A stretch of 64,000 nt of DNA, taken from NCBI RefSeq assembly GCF_022024055.1, contig NZ_CP091788.1, positions 2,046,001 to 2,110,000 on the forward strand. The letters are read 5' to 3'. The DNA is from Prevotella sp. E2-28. GTDB taxonomy: Bacteria > Bacteroidota > Bacteroidia > Bacteroidales > Bacteroidaceae. Of the stretch, positions 1-9,130 are shown one piece after another. The notes under the pieces were generated by a model, which was not told the origin of the DNA, ran no database searches, and saw only the letters and a program-made list of their open reading frames with translations. How positions within the stretch are numbered: position 1 is the stretch's first letter; each line of letters begins with the position of its first letter. The position numbers and the translations under genes were made by a program.

Positions 1-268
1 CCAGAGGACCTACGATATCAGTCACAAAGTCACCCTCATTCAGCATACACAGTTTCTTAGAAGAGAGACCTACCTGCTGTACTACCAGCGTGATAGTACC
101 CTTGTCCTTGTCGGCACCAGCAATAGTGAGGGGCATACGCTCACCCTTCTGTCCGACACGTACGATTACAAAGTTACCTGCCTTACGGCTGTTAGCAATA
201 AGCGGAGCTTCAATCTCGAAAAGGAAAACCTTTTCAGAGAACTGCTCTTTTCTGACGATTTTATTCAT
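1..268 (-). CDS. FAD/NAD-binding reductase subunit, 5' fragment (NfnA/SudB-like)
   Basis: Only the first 89 codons are in the window; the rest lies beyond the left edge. The protein begins MNKIVRKEQFSEKVFLFEIE and carries RMPLTIAG, which fits the FAD-contacting R-x-P-[LY]-[ST] motif of ferredoxin-NADP reductase-like beta barrels. The start matches the sulfide/dihydroorotate dehydrogenase-like FAD/NAD-binding proteins usually paired with a GltD-like partner in electron-bifurcating NADPH:ferredoxin oxidoreductase. A TACCTTTG box lies 42 bp upstream. The partner gene is not visible, so the exact reaction is inferred. Confidence 0.6.
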   Translation of the reverse strand, partial: MNKIVRKEQFSEKVFLFEIEAPLIANSRKAGNFVIVRVGQKGERMPLTIAGADKDKGTITLVVQQVGLSSKKLCMLNEGDFVTDIVGPL

Positions 269-309
269 ATTTCAGGTTTATTATGTCCAATTTGTTCGAT
301 AATTGGTTG

Positions 310-317
310 CAAAGGTA
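310..317 (-). promoter_or_regulatory. Promoter -7 box of the reductase gene
   Basis: TACCTTTG on the minus strand matches the Bacteroidetes consensus TAnnTTTG. It lies between the serS terminator and the start at 268. No clear -33 TTG is seen at the usual distance. Confidence 0.55.
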
Positions 318-344
318 ACAAATTGTTTTGAAATAGCCATACTT

Positions 345-390
345 TTTCACAAAAAAGATGCAAACACATCCTTGTGCTTGCATCTTTAAA
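345..390 (-). terminator. Rho-independent terminator after serS
   Basis: The arms AAAGATGCAA (354-363) and TTGCATCTTT (378-387) are perfectly complementary, with an extra CAC/GTG inside. Read on the minus strand, a run of six T follows. It lies 15 bp past the serS stop. Confidence 0.8.
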
Positions 391-405
391 TATAATAGTA
401 TGAGA

Positions 406-1725
406 TTAGTCTATCATCTCGAATCCTGTGTAGGGCACGAGTGCTGCAGGAATCTTAATGCCGTTCTCTGTCTGGTTGTTCTCCAACAGGGCAGCCACGA
501 TACGGGGCAGAGCCAGCGCAGAACCATTCAGCGTGTGGCAGAGCTCAGTCTTCTTGGTCTCTGCGTTACGATAGCGGCACTTCAAGCGGTTTGCCTGATA
601 GGTATCGAAGTTTGATACAGAAGAAACCTCGAGCCAGCGACCCTGAGCCTCTGAGTAAACCTCGAAGTCGTAGCAGATAGATGATGTGAACGACTGGTCA
701 CCACCGCAAAGCAGCAGGATACGATAAGGCAACTCCAATTTCTTAAGCAGTCCCTCAACATGAGCCAGCATCTCCTTGTGGCTCTCCTTAGAATGCTCAG
801 GCTTATCGATGCGTACAATTTCTATCTTAGAGAACTCGTGCAGACGGTTCAGGCCACGAACATCCTTACCATATGAGCCAGCCTCGCGACGGAAGCACTC
901 TGTGTAAGCACAGTTTTTAATAGGCAGATCCTTCTCGTCGAGAATCACGTCACGATAGATATTCGTAACAGGAACCTCTGCAGTAGGAATCAGATAGAAA
1001 TCATCTACCTCACAATGATACATCTGACCTTCCTTATCAGGCAACTGACCTGTACCATAACCAGAGGCTGCGTTTACTACTGTTGGAGGCATAATCTCCG
1101 TGTAGCCACTCTTACGGGCCTCGTCGAGGAAGAAGTTGATGAGGGCGCGCTGTAAACGGGCACCCTTACCGATATAAACGGGGAAGCCGGCACCAGTAAT
1201 CTTCACACCCAGGTCGAAGTCAATGAGGTTATATTTCTTTGCCAGTTCCCAGTGAGGCAGAGGATTAGCAATACCCAACTTCGGATTTACGTCCCAGTTG
1301 CCAACGGTATCATTCTCCGTGCACTCCTTCAGGTTTGACTTTACTACGTGGTTATCCTCTGCAGCAGCACCCTCGGGCACCTCGTCGTAGGGAATATTAG
1401 GAATCTGACAGAGCAGACGGGTCATCTCCTCCTGAGCCTGATTCATAGTGTCCTCCAACTGTTTGTTGGTCTCCTTCATCTCAGACACCTTAGCCTTGAT
1501 AGCATCAGCCTCGGCCTTTTTGCCTTCCTTCATCAGACCACCAATCTGGGCAGCCATCTTCTTAGCCTCGCTCAGGTTCTTGTCGAGTTCCTGCTGGGCC
1601 TCACGACGACGCTTGTCAACAGCCAGTACCTCGTCGATAGCCTCTTTAGCACCTTTGAAATGTTTCTTTTCCAAGCCACGAATCACGCGCTCGGTTTCCT
1701 CAGTAATGAGTTTAAGTGTAAGCAT
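406..1725 (-). CDS. serS: Seryl-tRNA synthetase
   Basis: This cytoplasmic class II aminoacyl-tRNA synthetase charges tRNA-Ser. It has 439 residues, the normal length. The N-terminal third (about 1-105) is the helical tRNA-binding coiled-coil arm, rich in Lys, Glu and Ala. The catalytic core shows TAEVPVTN (248-255), class II motif 2 FRREAGSYGKDVRGLNRLHE (278-297) and motif 3 GSALALPR (401-408). It lies 23 bp downstream of ribE on the same strand and is probably cotranscribed with it. A strong terminator follows. Confidence 0.97.
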   Translation of the reverse strand: MLTLKLITEETERVIRGLEKKHFKGAKEAIDEVLAVDKRRREAQQELDKNLSEAKKMAAQIGGLMKEGKKAEADAIKAKVSEMKETNKQLEDTMNQAQEEMTRLLCQIPNIPYDEVPEGAAAEDNHVVKSNLKECTENDTVGNWDVNPKLGIANPLPHWELAKKYNLIDFDLGVKITGAGFPVYIGKGARLQRALINFFLDEARKSGYTEIMPPTVVNAASGYGTGQLPDKEGQMYHCEVDDFYLIPTAEVPVTNIYRDVILDEKDLPIKNCAYTECFRREAGSYGKDVRGLNRLHEFSKIEIVRIDKPEHSKESHKEMLAHVEGLLKKLELPYRILLLCGGDQSFTSSICYDFEVYSEAQGRWLEVSSVSNFDTYQANRLKCRYRNAETKKTELCHTLNGSALALPRIVAALLENNQTENGIKIPAALVPYTGFEMID

Positions 1726-1748
1726 AATCTATATTTGTTTTTTTATCT

Positions 1749-2351
1749 TTATTTCAGTTCATTGAGTCGAGCGATATATTTACCCAAAATATCAAACTCC
1801 AGATTGACTACTGTTCCTACACGGATATCCTGGAAGTTGGTGTGTTCCATTGTGTAAGGGATGATAGCCACCTGAAACGAGTTTGCAGTGGGGTTACATA
1901 CCGTAAGCGAAACGCCATTAACAGTTACAGAACCCTTATCCACCGTGAAATAGCCACGACGGGCCATCTCTTTATTCTCAGGATATTCGAAAGTGAAATA
2001 GGTAGAGCCGTTAGCATCTTCCATCTTTACACAGGTAGCCGTCTGATCTACGTGTCCCTGAACGATATGTCCGTCCAATCTGCCGTTCATCACCATTGAA
2101 CGTTCCACGTTTACCTTATCGCCCTCTTTCAGGAGTCCCAAGTTCGTACGGTCGAGTGTCTCTTTCATGGCAGTAACAACATATTGGTTGCCGTCAATCT
2201 TCACAACCGTCAAACAGACACCATTATGAGCCACACTCTGATCAATGCTCAGTTCGTTGGTAAACGAGCAGGTCAGCGTGAAGTCAATATTCTCTCTATC
2301 ATGTCTAATCGCTACTACTGTAGCAAACTCTTCTATAATTCCAGAAAACAT
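1749..2351 (-). CDS. ribE: Riboflavin synthase, alpha chain
   Basis: This enzyme dismutates two 6,7-dimethyl-8-ribityllumazine molecules to riboflavin. The 200 residues form two tandem lumazine-binding half-repeats. The first starts MFSGIIEE and contains HNGVCLTV; the second begins with IVQGHVD and contains VNGVSLTV. These paired motifs and the length are typical of the family. The upstream 205 bp holds no recognisable FMN riboswitch but does hold an odd leader, listed separately. Confidence 0.95.
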   Translation of the reverse strand: MFSGIIEEFATVVAIRHDRENIDFTLTCSFTNELSIDQSVAHNGVCLTVVKIDGNQYVVTAMKETLDRTNLGLLKEGDKVNVERSMVMNGRLDGHIVQGHVDQTATCVKMEDANGSTYFTFEYPENKEMARRGYFTVDKGSVTVNGVSLTVCNPTANSFQVAIIPYTMEHTNFQDIRVGTVVNLEFDILGKYIARLNELK

Positions 2352-2359
2352 ACTTTCTC

Positions 2360-2545
2360 TTTATTAAAAAGGAAGGGACCGCCAAGGTGATGTGATGAAA
2401 ACTCCTTTATCACAGGTTGTGGGTGCTCTCCGTCTTTGTAATCCATCGGCATTTAAAAACGCTTGGGTAATGGCCCGCCATCGACAAGAGAAGACTGCCC
2501 GGTTTTCATTGTTATTTGATGAGTATCCCAATCTAACCGAGACGA
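2360..2545. other. Unexplained structured leader between the regulator and ribE
   Basis: This block differs from its AT-rich neighbours. It is richer in G and C and open for tens of codons on both strands. It carries an 8-bp long-range complement, ATGAAAAC (2395-2402) with GTTTTCAT (2502-2509), and a local hairpin TGTGAT/ATCACA near 2391-2414. It lies just ahead of ribE. I could not fit it to FMN, TPP or cobalamin riboswitch consensus. It may be a leader RNA, a small protein gene or a dispersed repeat. Confidence 0.35.
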
Positions 2546-2556
2546 TCCCTATTTTT

Positions 2557-5500
2557 CTATTCCACTATTTCATACTCCGTAGAAACATCAGCTTTTTCAG
2601 TCTGTTTCTGCGCGTCACGGTACTGTGATGGGGTCATGCCTATTGTCTCTTGGAACAATCGGTTAAACTGTGAGGCATTGGCAAATCCCAGTTCAAACGA
2701 AATGTCGGCAATACTTTCATTCGTATGCTCTAACATCTGTTTGGCTTTATTCAGTCTGAATTCACTGATATACTCCTTTGGAGTTTTGTTTGTTATACGC
2801 TTTAATTGACATTCAAACTCTGCCAAGCTCATTGACAAATGGCTTATCAGATTCTCAATGTCTATAGACGGATTCTTATAGTTAGTTTCCATCCAAGACT
2901 GAAGCTGTTGCATGAAGTCATAGTCTATCTTTGCCTTGAAGGCCATTTCGTGATCCTTCAGCATCTTAGTTCTTTTATTCTCCTTCCTACGACGTTTCTT
3001 TTGAAGCCACATCATCATCATGACACTAAGCAGGATACATAAGAACAGATAAATCCATAAAGAATCACGCGAGAACAAGAAAGATGCAGGAACAATAACC
3101 TCAATTTCCTTCAAGTCATATTTCTCTGGTGAATCTATAAGAAACGCCTTAACTTTAAATTTATATGTACCTGCTGGCAGATCTCCGTAAGTAGCTGTCC
3201 TAGATTTGTCGGCATTAATCCATTCCTCGTCATAACCTTCAAGCATATACTGGTAATGTACGCGATGTTGCAACTGATAATTCAACGAAGCAAAACGGAA
3301 TGTTATCCAGGAATCATGTTCTGGCAATCTCACCTGTTTAGAATCAGGCACATAATAATTATACAGCGAAGTCAAGTGTGGACTCTGTATCTCACCCTCT
3401 ACAAAGAAATCCGTGATACGTAATTTCAACATAGAGCCAGTTGAGGTAATCAGTTTCTCTTGGTCCACATGATAGTAGCCGTTCACGGTACCAAACAGTA
3501 TATGTCCGTTAGCGAGTGTCGTGGCAGAAGCTTCCGAGCAGATGGTCTCATCCACACCTTCCAAGTTTGAGTAAGTGGCAAAAATACGCTTACCCAAATC
3601 GAACGAGCAGATATTATGGTCTGTTGCAAACCATACGTTTCCACGATGATCAAACGTCAGACATTTAATTTCTTCTGAAGGCAAACCATCCTTAGCTCCG
3701 AAATGTTCAAAAAGCCAACGACCTTTAGAGTCCTGTCCAATAGTATGTGCCAAACCGCCACCATTGGTACCTACCCACATCATGCCATGTGCATCTCGTT
3801 CTATACAGACGATATCATTAGACATAAGAATTTGATCAGGATGCTCTTCTGATTCTTCCAACTTATGTACTTCTACTTTACCGTTCTTATATGACATGAT
3901 AAGGATTCCGTCAGTTGTTCCTGCCCAAACCTTTCCATCCTTGTCAAGAGCAACGGTACGTACTTTCTGATATGCATTAATAGGATAGTTGTTCATACCT
4001 CGTTTAGGATAGAGGAATGAGTTTTTTCCCTTTGGCAACAGATTTACTCCACCGCCGTAGGTAGCCACCCAAACATTACCAGCTTTATCTTCCAGACAGT
4101 AATAAGCGCGGTTGTCGTTCAGCGAGGTCTCGTCACCATCAACGTGATGGAAGTTCACAATAGAATAGCCATTAGCCGATGGTTTCATCTTGAAGATACC
4201 ATTATCCTTAGATGCTATCCAGTATGAGCCTTCTGAATCTTTTGAGATGCCATAGACACGACCTATAGGACTACCATTATCGGTCTTTGTATAAACCGTG
4301 TGCGTACCGTCATCCTTAATGATATGTACCGCGCCAGCCTTATTTCCTACAAGAAGCTGTTTCCTTGCCTTATCATAGAATAAACCGCGTATTTCATTAT
4401 CAAGTCCTGTAGGATTCTCGGATACAAGTTTTTTACGGGAAATGATATTGTTGATGATTTCCAATTTTTCGAGTCCTCGCCTTGTAGTAGATTCAAAGAC
4501 GACACCTTCATTGGTCACAAACATAGCATTTACCGTATTGCCAAGGTTCCAAGGATTCGATGGGTCATTATGGAAGTATTCCACCTCATCAGTCTCGCGG
4601 TTATAATAACCAAAACCTCCACGGTTCATGGCAATCCATACGACACCATTACTTTCAGCAAAAATGCCTCCATAGCCGTCATAGTCTGGTGTCTTGACTT
4701 CCTGCGTATAGAACTTTTCTACACGAGTTGTAGGATCAATCTTTGATACACCCATTCGGGAATCAGTAAACCATACCAAACCATGACTGTCAACAAATAG
4801 TCTTGCTATCTGTTCACCGCCAGAACGTATTTCATGTGAATCCTGTCCGTATGAGAACGAAAGAATCTTACCACTTTTTGTTCCAACATATATATTATAT
4901 CCATTGGAAAAGAGACAAGTTACATTTTCATCCAAGAAAAGTCCCTTGTGCTCAATAGTAAGATTACTAGCATCAATACGATGAACACCCTTGTTTGTTC
5001 CAAGCCATATATCATCTTGGTACCCCTCTGCAATAGAAGAGATAACCATATCGCCAGTTGTAATCAATTGCGAGTTAACGCCTCCTGGGGTCATACGCAT
5101 CTTGTACAATCCAACGCCTTCGATACTTATCAGCACATCACCGCTACTGGTTACGGCTATGGGATGGAATGTACGGTATTCTTCGCTACCACTTACATTC
5201 TCAAAAGGATTAATGATGCAGTCAGTTGCGCGTTTCAGCACAAATACCCTAGAGTCGTACATACGCATCCAGATATTCTGCTGGTTATCAACTACCAATT
5301 GAGAAATTCTGTTATGAAGATTTCGTATATGACTAGCGGCACCAGTCTTATAATTATAGAAATTATAACCGTCAAATCTAGAAAGCCCGTTCCATGTTGC
5401 CATCCATATATAGCCATAGTCATCTTGAATCATCTGTGCTATTGCATTACTGGAAAGACCATCATCAGTTGAGAAATGATGACGAGTAGCCTGCAGTTGC

Positions 5501-5574
5501 TGGGCTTTCGCATTTGTAGTTCCAAATACGAAAATACAGACAATAGCTATAACTATATATATGACTTTCTTCAT
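2557..5574 (-). CDS. Membrane propeller-sensor/AraC regulator without kinase or receiver
   Basis: The 1005 residues read in order: a signal peptide ending near TNAKAQ (about 26); a periplasmic two-component-regulator propeller region (about 30-740) with repeats such as YIWMATWNGLSRFDGYNF; a Y_Y_Y domain around YMLEGYDEEW; one membrane helix (about 836-858); a short basic linker; and an AraC-type HTH (about 885-985) ending TIGMTPSQYRD. Hybrid two-component sensors of Bacteroidetes have a histidine kinase and a receiver between the membrane helix and the HTH. Both are absent here, so the signal must cross directly. The ligand is unknown, and no polysaccharide locus adjoins it. A weak box TAATTTCG lies at 5606-5613. 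Confidence 0.85.
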   Translation of the reverse strand: MKKVIYIVIAIVCIFVFGTTNAKAQQLQATRHHFSTDDGLSSNAIAQMIQDDYGYIWMATWNGLSRFDGYNFYNYKTGAASHIRNLHNRISQLVVDNQQNIWMRMYDSRVFVLKRATDCIINPFENVSGSEEYRTFHPIAVTSSGDVLISIEGVGLYKMRMTPGGVNSQLITTGDMVISSIAEGYQDDIWLGTNKGVHRIDASNLTIEHKGLFLDENVTCLFSNGYNIYVGTKSGKILSFSYGQDSHEIRSGGEQIARLFVDSHGLVWFTDSRMGVSKIDPTTRVEKFYTQEVKTPDYDGYGGIFAESNGVVWIAMNRGGFGYYNRETDEVEYFHNDPSNPWNLGNTVNAMFVTNEGVVFESTTRRGLEKLEIINNIISRKKLVSENPTGLDNEIRGLFYDKARKQLLVGNKAGAVHIIKDDGTHTVYTKTDNGSPIGRVYGISKDSEGSYWIASKDNGIFKMKPSANGYSIVNFHHVDGDETSLNDNRAYYCLEDKAGNVWVATYGGGVNLLPKGKNSFLYPKRGMNNYPINAYQKVRTVALDKDGKVWAGTTDGILIMSYKNGKVEVHKLEESEEHPDQILMSNDIVCIERDAHGMMWVGTNGGGLAHTIGQDSKGRWLFEHFGAKDGLPSEEIKCLTFDHRGNVWFATDHNICSFDLGKRIFATYSNLEGVDETICSEASATTLANGHILFGTVNGYYHVDQEKLITSTGSMLKLRITDFFVEGEIQSPHLTSLYNYYVPDSKQVRLPEHDSWITFRFASLNYQLQHRVHYQYMLEGYDEEWINADKSRTATYGDLPAGTYKFKVKAFLIDSPEKYDLKEIEVIVPASFLFSRDSLWIYLFLCILLSVMMMMWLQKKRRRKENKRTKMLKDHEMAFKAKIDYDFMQQLQSWMETNYKNPSIDIENLISHLSMSLAEFECQLKRITNKTPKEYISEFRLNKAKQMLEHTNESIADISFELGFANASQFNRLFQETIGMTPSQYRDAQKQTEKADVSTEYEIVE

Positions 5575-5650
5575 AATATCTACTTGCCAAGCTGTTTTTC
5601 GGCTACGAAATTACTATTTTTTTTTCTAGTAGACACTGATTTTGTTTTTT

Positions 5651-6850
5651 TTAACGGTTCTTATGTGCTAAAAACCATCTATGCGTCCATATCACATACA
5701 TCAGCAGAGCCACAATATCAAGTATCAAAGCCGTTAACAACATCTCCATATGGCGATTATGAAATACATAAAAGCCTAAGCCTACGCCAATAGCCAAACC
5801 ACTTTCCCAACCAAGCATAAACGTACTTTGTGAGGTACCACGCTGACAATGCCGGCTTAACTTAATAAAGAATAGTAGGAAACGACCGCCAACCAATCCC
5901 AAGCCCAAGCCTAGAATAGGCGTTGTCAGAGGCGAATATCTTGATGCTAAAAGGATAATCAGTGATGCTCCTATCAGTAACATTCCTGACACTGCTTCAC
6001 TCTTCAACTCAGCATCACAGAACACAAAACGCTGGGCAAGCAGAGCCAACAGGAAACCAACCATTACCATACCATATGCATCAATTGTTACAGGTAGTGA
6101 CATCAGCATGCCAATGGCCAACGTAACAAGAAACAAATTAAAGAATAGTGGTAAACCAGACATCAAGAAAAATCTATCTAAGCTAAATAGATGTAGATTA
6201 TCTTCTGGTACACGGAATGGGAAATGTATAAAAAGTACCAGAACTACAGCCATAATGCAACATACCATTGCCAAGAAAAACACGTTGAGTGTAGACATTG
6301 CTGGCGAGGTAATAGGTGAAGGCACAATAAGCCCTGATAATTGCATGAGTAACAGGGCAAACATGGGACCTAATGACAAGGCAAAACGCCCAAACCATGT
6401 AGCAGAGTGATTTGCTTCTGTACGCTGATGCGATTCACAGGTATCAATAACCAATGTCGATGTGAGAACCATCTGGGCCAATCCGAATGCAACACCTTGT
6501 AAAGTACGCCAAATGATGATTAAAGGAAATGCATGCAGAACAGGCAAACGATAAAAAGGTAAAGTCATTGAGACTGCTAGAACGAGCACACAAATAAGGA
6601 ATACTATATTACGCCTATAATGCTGAACCAAGTAGGAACAAAGAGCGCCAGGCAAAAAAAGTCCAACAGCAAATGCACCCATAGCAAGCCCCGTCTGCTG
6701 ACTATCCAGATTTACCGTTGACATTAGCCAAATAGGTAATGCCGGAACCAGCATCGTGACTGACATAGATAGCAGAAGATTTGCTATCGCCATCAGCCAG
6801 AACTCTCTATGCCATAGCCTAATATGAATTTTTGTACCTTGAGTATTCAC
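5651..6850 (-). CDS. MFS transporter
   Basis: The 399-residue integral membrane protein has about 12 hydrophobic segments. The first is WLMAIANLLLSMSVTMLVPA, followed by PIWLMSTVNLDSQQTGLAMG, which resembles the loop between helices 1 and 2 of drug/metabolite MFS permeases. It ends with a basic tail, WTHRWFLAHKNR. It begins 18 bp after panB and is probably in the same transcript as the HAD and panB genes. The substrate cannot be read from the sequence. Confidence 0.85.
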   Translation of the reverse strand: MNTQGTKIHIRLWHREFWLMAIANLLLSMSVTMLVPALPIWLMSTVNLDSQQTGLAMGAFAVGLFLPGALCSYLVQHYRRNIVFLICVLVLAVSMTLPFYRLPVLHAFPLIIIWRTLQGVAFGLAQMVLTSTLVIDTCESHQRTEANHSATWFGRFALSLGPMFALLLMQLSGLIVPSPITSPAMSTLNVFFLAMVCCIMAVVLVLFIHFPFRVPEDNLHLFSLDRFFLMSGLPLFFNLFLVTLAIGMLMSLPVTIDAYGMVMVGFLLALLAQRFVFCDAELKSEAVSGMLLIGASLIILLASRYSPLTTPILGLGLGLVGGRFLLFFIKLSRHCQRGTSQSTFMLGWESGLAIGVGLGFYVFHNRHMEMLLTALILDIVALLMYVIWTHRWFLAHKNR

Positions 6851-6868
6851 TCTGTAATGTATATGTTG

Positions 6869-7690
6869 TTAATAGGACTCGCCCTCATTTGGGAAGTCAC
6901 CACTTTTTACATCCGTGACATACTGACCAATGGCATCAGTCATCACAGTGTTCAGGTCTGCATAGCGACGCAAGAAACGTGGTGAAAAGCCCTGATTCAT
7001 ACCCAGCATATCTGCTACAACCAGAATCTGTCCGTCACATTTTCCGCCAGCACCGATACCAATTGTTGGAACACTGATTTCCTTTGTGACCTGCTCAGCC
7101 AGCGCAGCGGGCACTTTCTCCAATGTCACAGCAAAACAACCAGCCTCACTCAGAGCCTTGGCATCACTCAGAAGTTTGGCTGCCTCACGCTCCTCTTTTG
7201 CACGCACAGCATACGTACCAAACTTATTGATACTCTGGGGGGTCAGTCCCAGGTGAGCCATTACGGGGATACCTGCATCAAGGATTGCCTTTACAGTGTC
7301 CAATATCTCTACGCCACCTTCAATCTTCACGGCATCACAACCACTCTCTTTCATGATACGGATGGCATTCACCACACCGTCATGTACACCTGTCTGGTAT
7401 GAACCGAAAGGCATATCGCATACCACCAGTGCACGTTTCACGCCACGAACAACGGAACGTGCATGATAAATCATCTGATCTACGGTCATAGGTAGTGTGG
7501 TAGAGTTACCAGCCATCACGTTTGAGGCCGAATCACCCACCAAAATACCGTCAATGCCTGCGCGATCTACGATACCTGCTGTAGTATAGTCATAAGAGGT
7601 GAGCATAGAAATTTTCTCACCCTTTTGTTTCATTTCAATAAAACGATGCGTTGTCACTTTACGCTCGTCACTTACTAAATAGCCTGCCAT
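6869..7690 (-). CDS. panB: Ketopantoate hydroxymethyltransferase
   Basis: The enzyme transfers a hydroxymethyl group from methylene-tetrahydrofolate to 2-oxoisovalerate, the first committed step of pantothenate synthesis. At 273 residues it has the usual length. Family motifs visible are [52 protein letters not shown] and [14 protein letters not shown]. Its start overlaps the end of the HAD gene by 16 bp, which suggests translational coupling. No panC or panD lies nearby. Confidence 0.96.
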   Translation of the reverse strand: MAGYLVSDERKVTTHRFIEMKQKGEKISMLTSYDYTTAGIVDRAGIDGILVGDSASNVMAGNSTTLPMTVDQMIYHARSVVRGVKRALVVCDMPFGSYQTGVHDGVVNAIRIMKESGCDAVKIEGGVEILDTVKAILDAGIPVMAHLGLTPQSINKFGTYAVRAKEEREAAKLLSDAKALSEAGCFAVTLEKVPAALAEQVTKEISVPTIGIGAGGKCDGQILVVADMLGMNQGFSPRFLRRYADLNTVMTDAIGQYVTDVKSGDFPNEGESY

Positions 7691-8337
7691 AATGCGTTTA
7701 ATTGATTAAAGTTAATATCCTGATAATCCGCTATCTGTATATCCGACAGCGGCTCTATGTCTTCTTTCTTATTCGTTGTAGTCAGACCGACTACAAACAT
7801 ACCTGCTGCACGGCCTGACTTCAGTCCGTTGAAACTATCCTCCAAAACCACACACTCATTGGGCTTCACGCCAAAACGAGCAGCGCCCTTCAGATAACAG
7901 TCGGGCGAGGGTTTGCTTTCGGCAAAATCCTCACTGGTCAGGATGGCATCAAACAATTCCTTGAATTCTGGACGGGCCTTAAAGACGCTTTGCATCTTAG
8001 GCATATTACTGCTAGTCACAACAGCTGTCTTCACGCCGTTTTTGTGCAAATCAGCAATAAAAGCCTCCAGTCCGTCAATATAGGTATAATCCATCTGCGC
8101 CTCAAACGCATTGAGACGCTCCGTCACTATTTCACGTTCCTTTATTAATTCTCCGTTCCACCAGCGATCATATATCTGATCTAGCGTAGAGCCCTTAATC
8201 TCATGCTCCAGCCCAGGATGTTCTGGATGATATAATCGGCACTGACTTCCCCAAAAAACAGTATATTGTGGCTCTGTATCGAATACCACACCATCAAGGT
8301 CAAAGAGTGCCGCTTTTAATTGGTTCATTTCCTGCAT
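7675..8337 (-). CDS. HAD-superfamily phosphatase, beta-phosphoglucomutase-like
   Basis: The start is placed at MQEMNQLK; 8328 (MNQLK) is equally possible. The longer open frame begins upstream of the promoter box at 8353-8360 and would not be transcribed whole. Motif I is [11 protein letters not shown], motif II is VVTSSN, and motif III/IV is around [15 protein letters not shown] and [11 protein letters not shown] helical cap lies between motifs I and II. The substrate is unknown; the fold suits a sugar phosphate or phosphoglycolate. It heads a probable HAD-panB-MFS operon. Confidence 0.85.
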   Translation of the reverse strand: MQEMNQLKAALFDLDGVVFDTEPQYTVFWGSQCRLYHPEHPGLEHEIKGSTLDQIYDRWWNGELIKEREIVTERLNAFEAQMDYTYIDGLEAFIADLHKNGVKTAVVTSSNMPKMQSVFKARPEFKELFDAILTSEDFAESKPSPDCYLKGAARFGVKPNECVVLEDSFNGLKSGRAAGMFVVGLTTTNKKEDIEPLSDIQIADYQDINFNQLNALWQAI

Positions 8338-8350
8338 TTTAAAAATCGGG

Positions 8351-8398
8351 TGCAAAGGTACAAAAAAAAGTGAAGAGTGAAGAGTGAAGAGTGAAAAA
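8351..8398 (-). repeat. Heptamer-repeat promoter of the HAD-panB-MFS operon
   Basis: On the minus strand this reads as tandem CACTCTT units, then CAC, eight T, and GTACCTTTGCA. The -7 box TACCTTTG is at 8353-8360. The same 48 bases occur without change at 55363-55410 in front of pyrB. The repeats occupy the place where a -33 TTG would be expected. Confidence 0.75.
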
Positions 8399-8455
8399 AT
8401 TGCTACTGCATAAATTATTTTCAATAATCAATTTTTAAATTTTCAATTTATTTAC

Positions 8456-8463
8456 TATCTTTG
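8456..8463 (+). promoter_or_regulatory. Promoter -7 box of rsmG
   Basis: TATCTTTG ends only four bases before the rsmG ATG, so the transcript probably starts at or within a base or two of the start codon (leaderless). Confidence 0.6.
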
Positions 8464-8467
8464 CGCC

Positions 8468-9088
8468 ATGAAATTGATAGAAAAGTATTTTCCTAAGCTC
8501 TCTAACGAGCAATATGCACAGTTTGAACAGCTATATGCGCTGTATCATGAATGGAACCAGAAGATTAACGTGATTTCCAGAAAGGACATCGATAACCTGT
8601 ACGAACACCATGTACTCCACTCTTTAGCCATTGGCCGTTTCATTGGTTTCAAACCAGGTACCCGTATCCTTGACTTTGGTACTGGTGGTGGTTTCCCTGG
8701 TGTGCCTTTGGCCATTCTTTTCCCTGAGTGTGAATTTAAGCTCATTGACGGTACAGGAAAGAAAATCCACGTAGCTCAAGAAGTTTGCAACACTATTGGA
8801 CTCACAAACTGTCATCCAGAGCATTTACGTGGCGAGGACGAAAAAGGAAAGTACGACTTTGTGGTGAGTCGAGCCGTGATGCCCCTACCCGACCTCATTA
8901 AGATTATCCGTAAGAATATCTCAAAGGAACAGAGAAATGCTCTGCCCAATGGTGTTATCTGCTTGAAGGGCGGTAATCTGCAGGCTGAGACCCAACCCTA
9001 TAAGAATATTGTTCAGACCACAGAGCTCAGTAATTATTTCACTGAGGAATGGTTCAAAGAGAAATACTGCATCTACGTACCGCTTTAG
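8468..9088 (+). CDS. rsmG: 16S rRNA (guanine-527-N7) methyltransferase
   Basis: The 206-residue SAM-dependent Rossmann methyltransferase acts on G527 of 16S rRNA. The SAM-binding loop ILDFGTGGGFPGVPLAILFP and the following FKLIDGTGKKIHV are diagnostic of RsmG. SRAVMPLPDL matches the later family motif V-[ST]-R-A. The first ATG follows the promoter box by four bases and has no ribosome binding site. The metallo-hydrolase gene starts 42 bp downstream after a run of AAAAAGGT-like repeats. Confidence 0.95.
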   Translation: MKLIEKYFPKLSNEQYAQFEQLYALYHEWNQKINVISRKDIDNLYEHHVLHSLAIGRFIGFKPGTRILDFGTGGGFPGVPLAILFPECEFKLIDGTGKKIHVAQEVCNTIGLTNCHPEHLRGEDEKGKYDFVVSRAVMPLPDLIKIIRKNISKEQRNALPNGVICLKGGNLQAETQPYKNIVQTTELSNYFTEEWFKEKYCIYVPL

Positions 9089-9125
9089 AAAAAGGTAAAA
9101 AGGTAAGAAAGTAAAAAGGTAAAAG
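9089..9125 (+). repeat. AAAAAGGT simple repeat between rsmG and the hydrolase gene
   Basis: About four degenerate units of AAAAAGGTA/AAGAAAGTA fill the 42-bp gap. It belongs to the short-period intergenic repeats found throughout the window. Confidence 0.6.
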
Positions 9126-9130
9126 AGAGC

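Noticed and set aside
2352..2556. FMN riboswitch ahead of ribE
   Set aside because: Neither strand has the conserved AGGGCGGGGTGAAA-type core or the paired half-sites of the RFN element.
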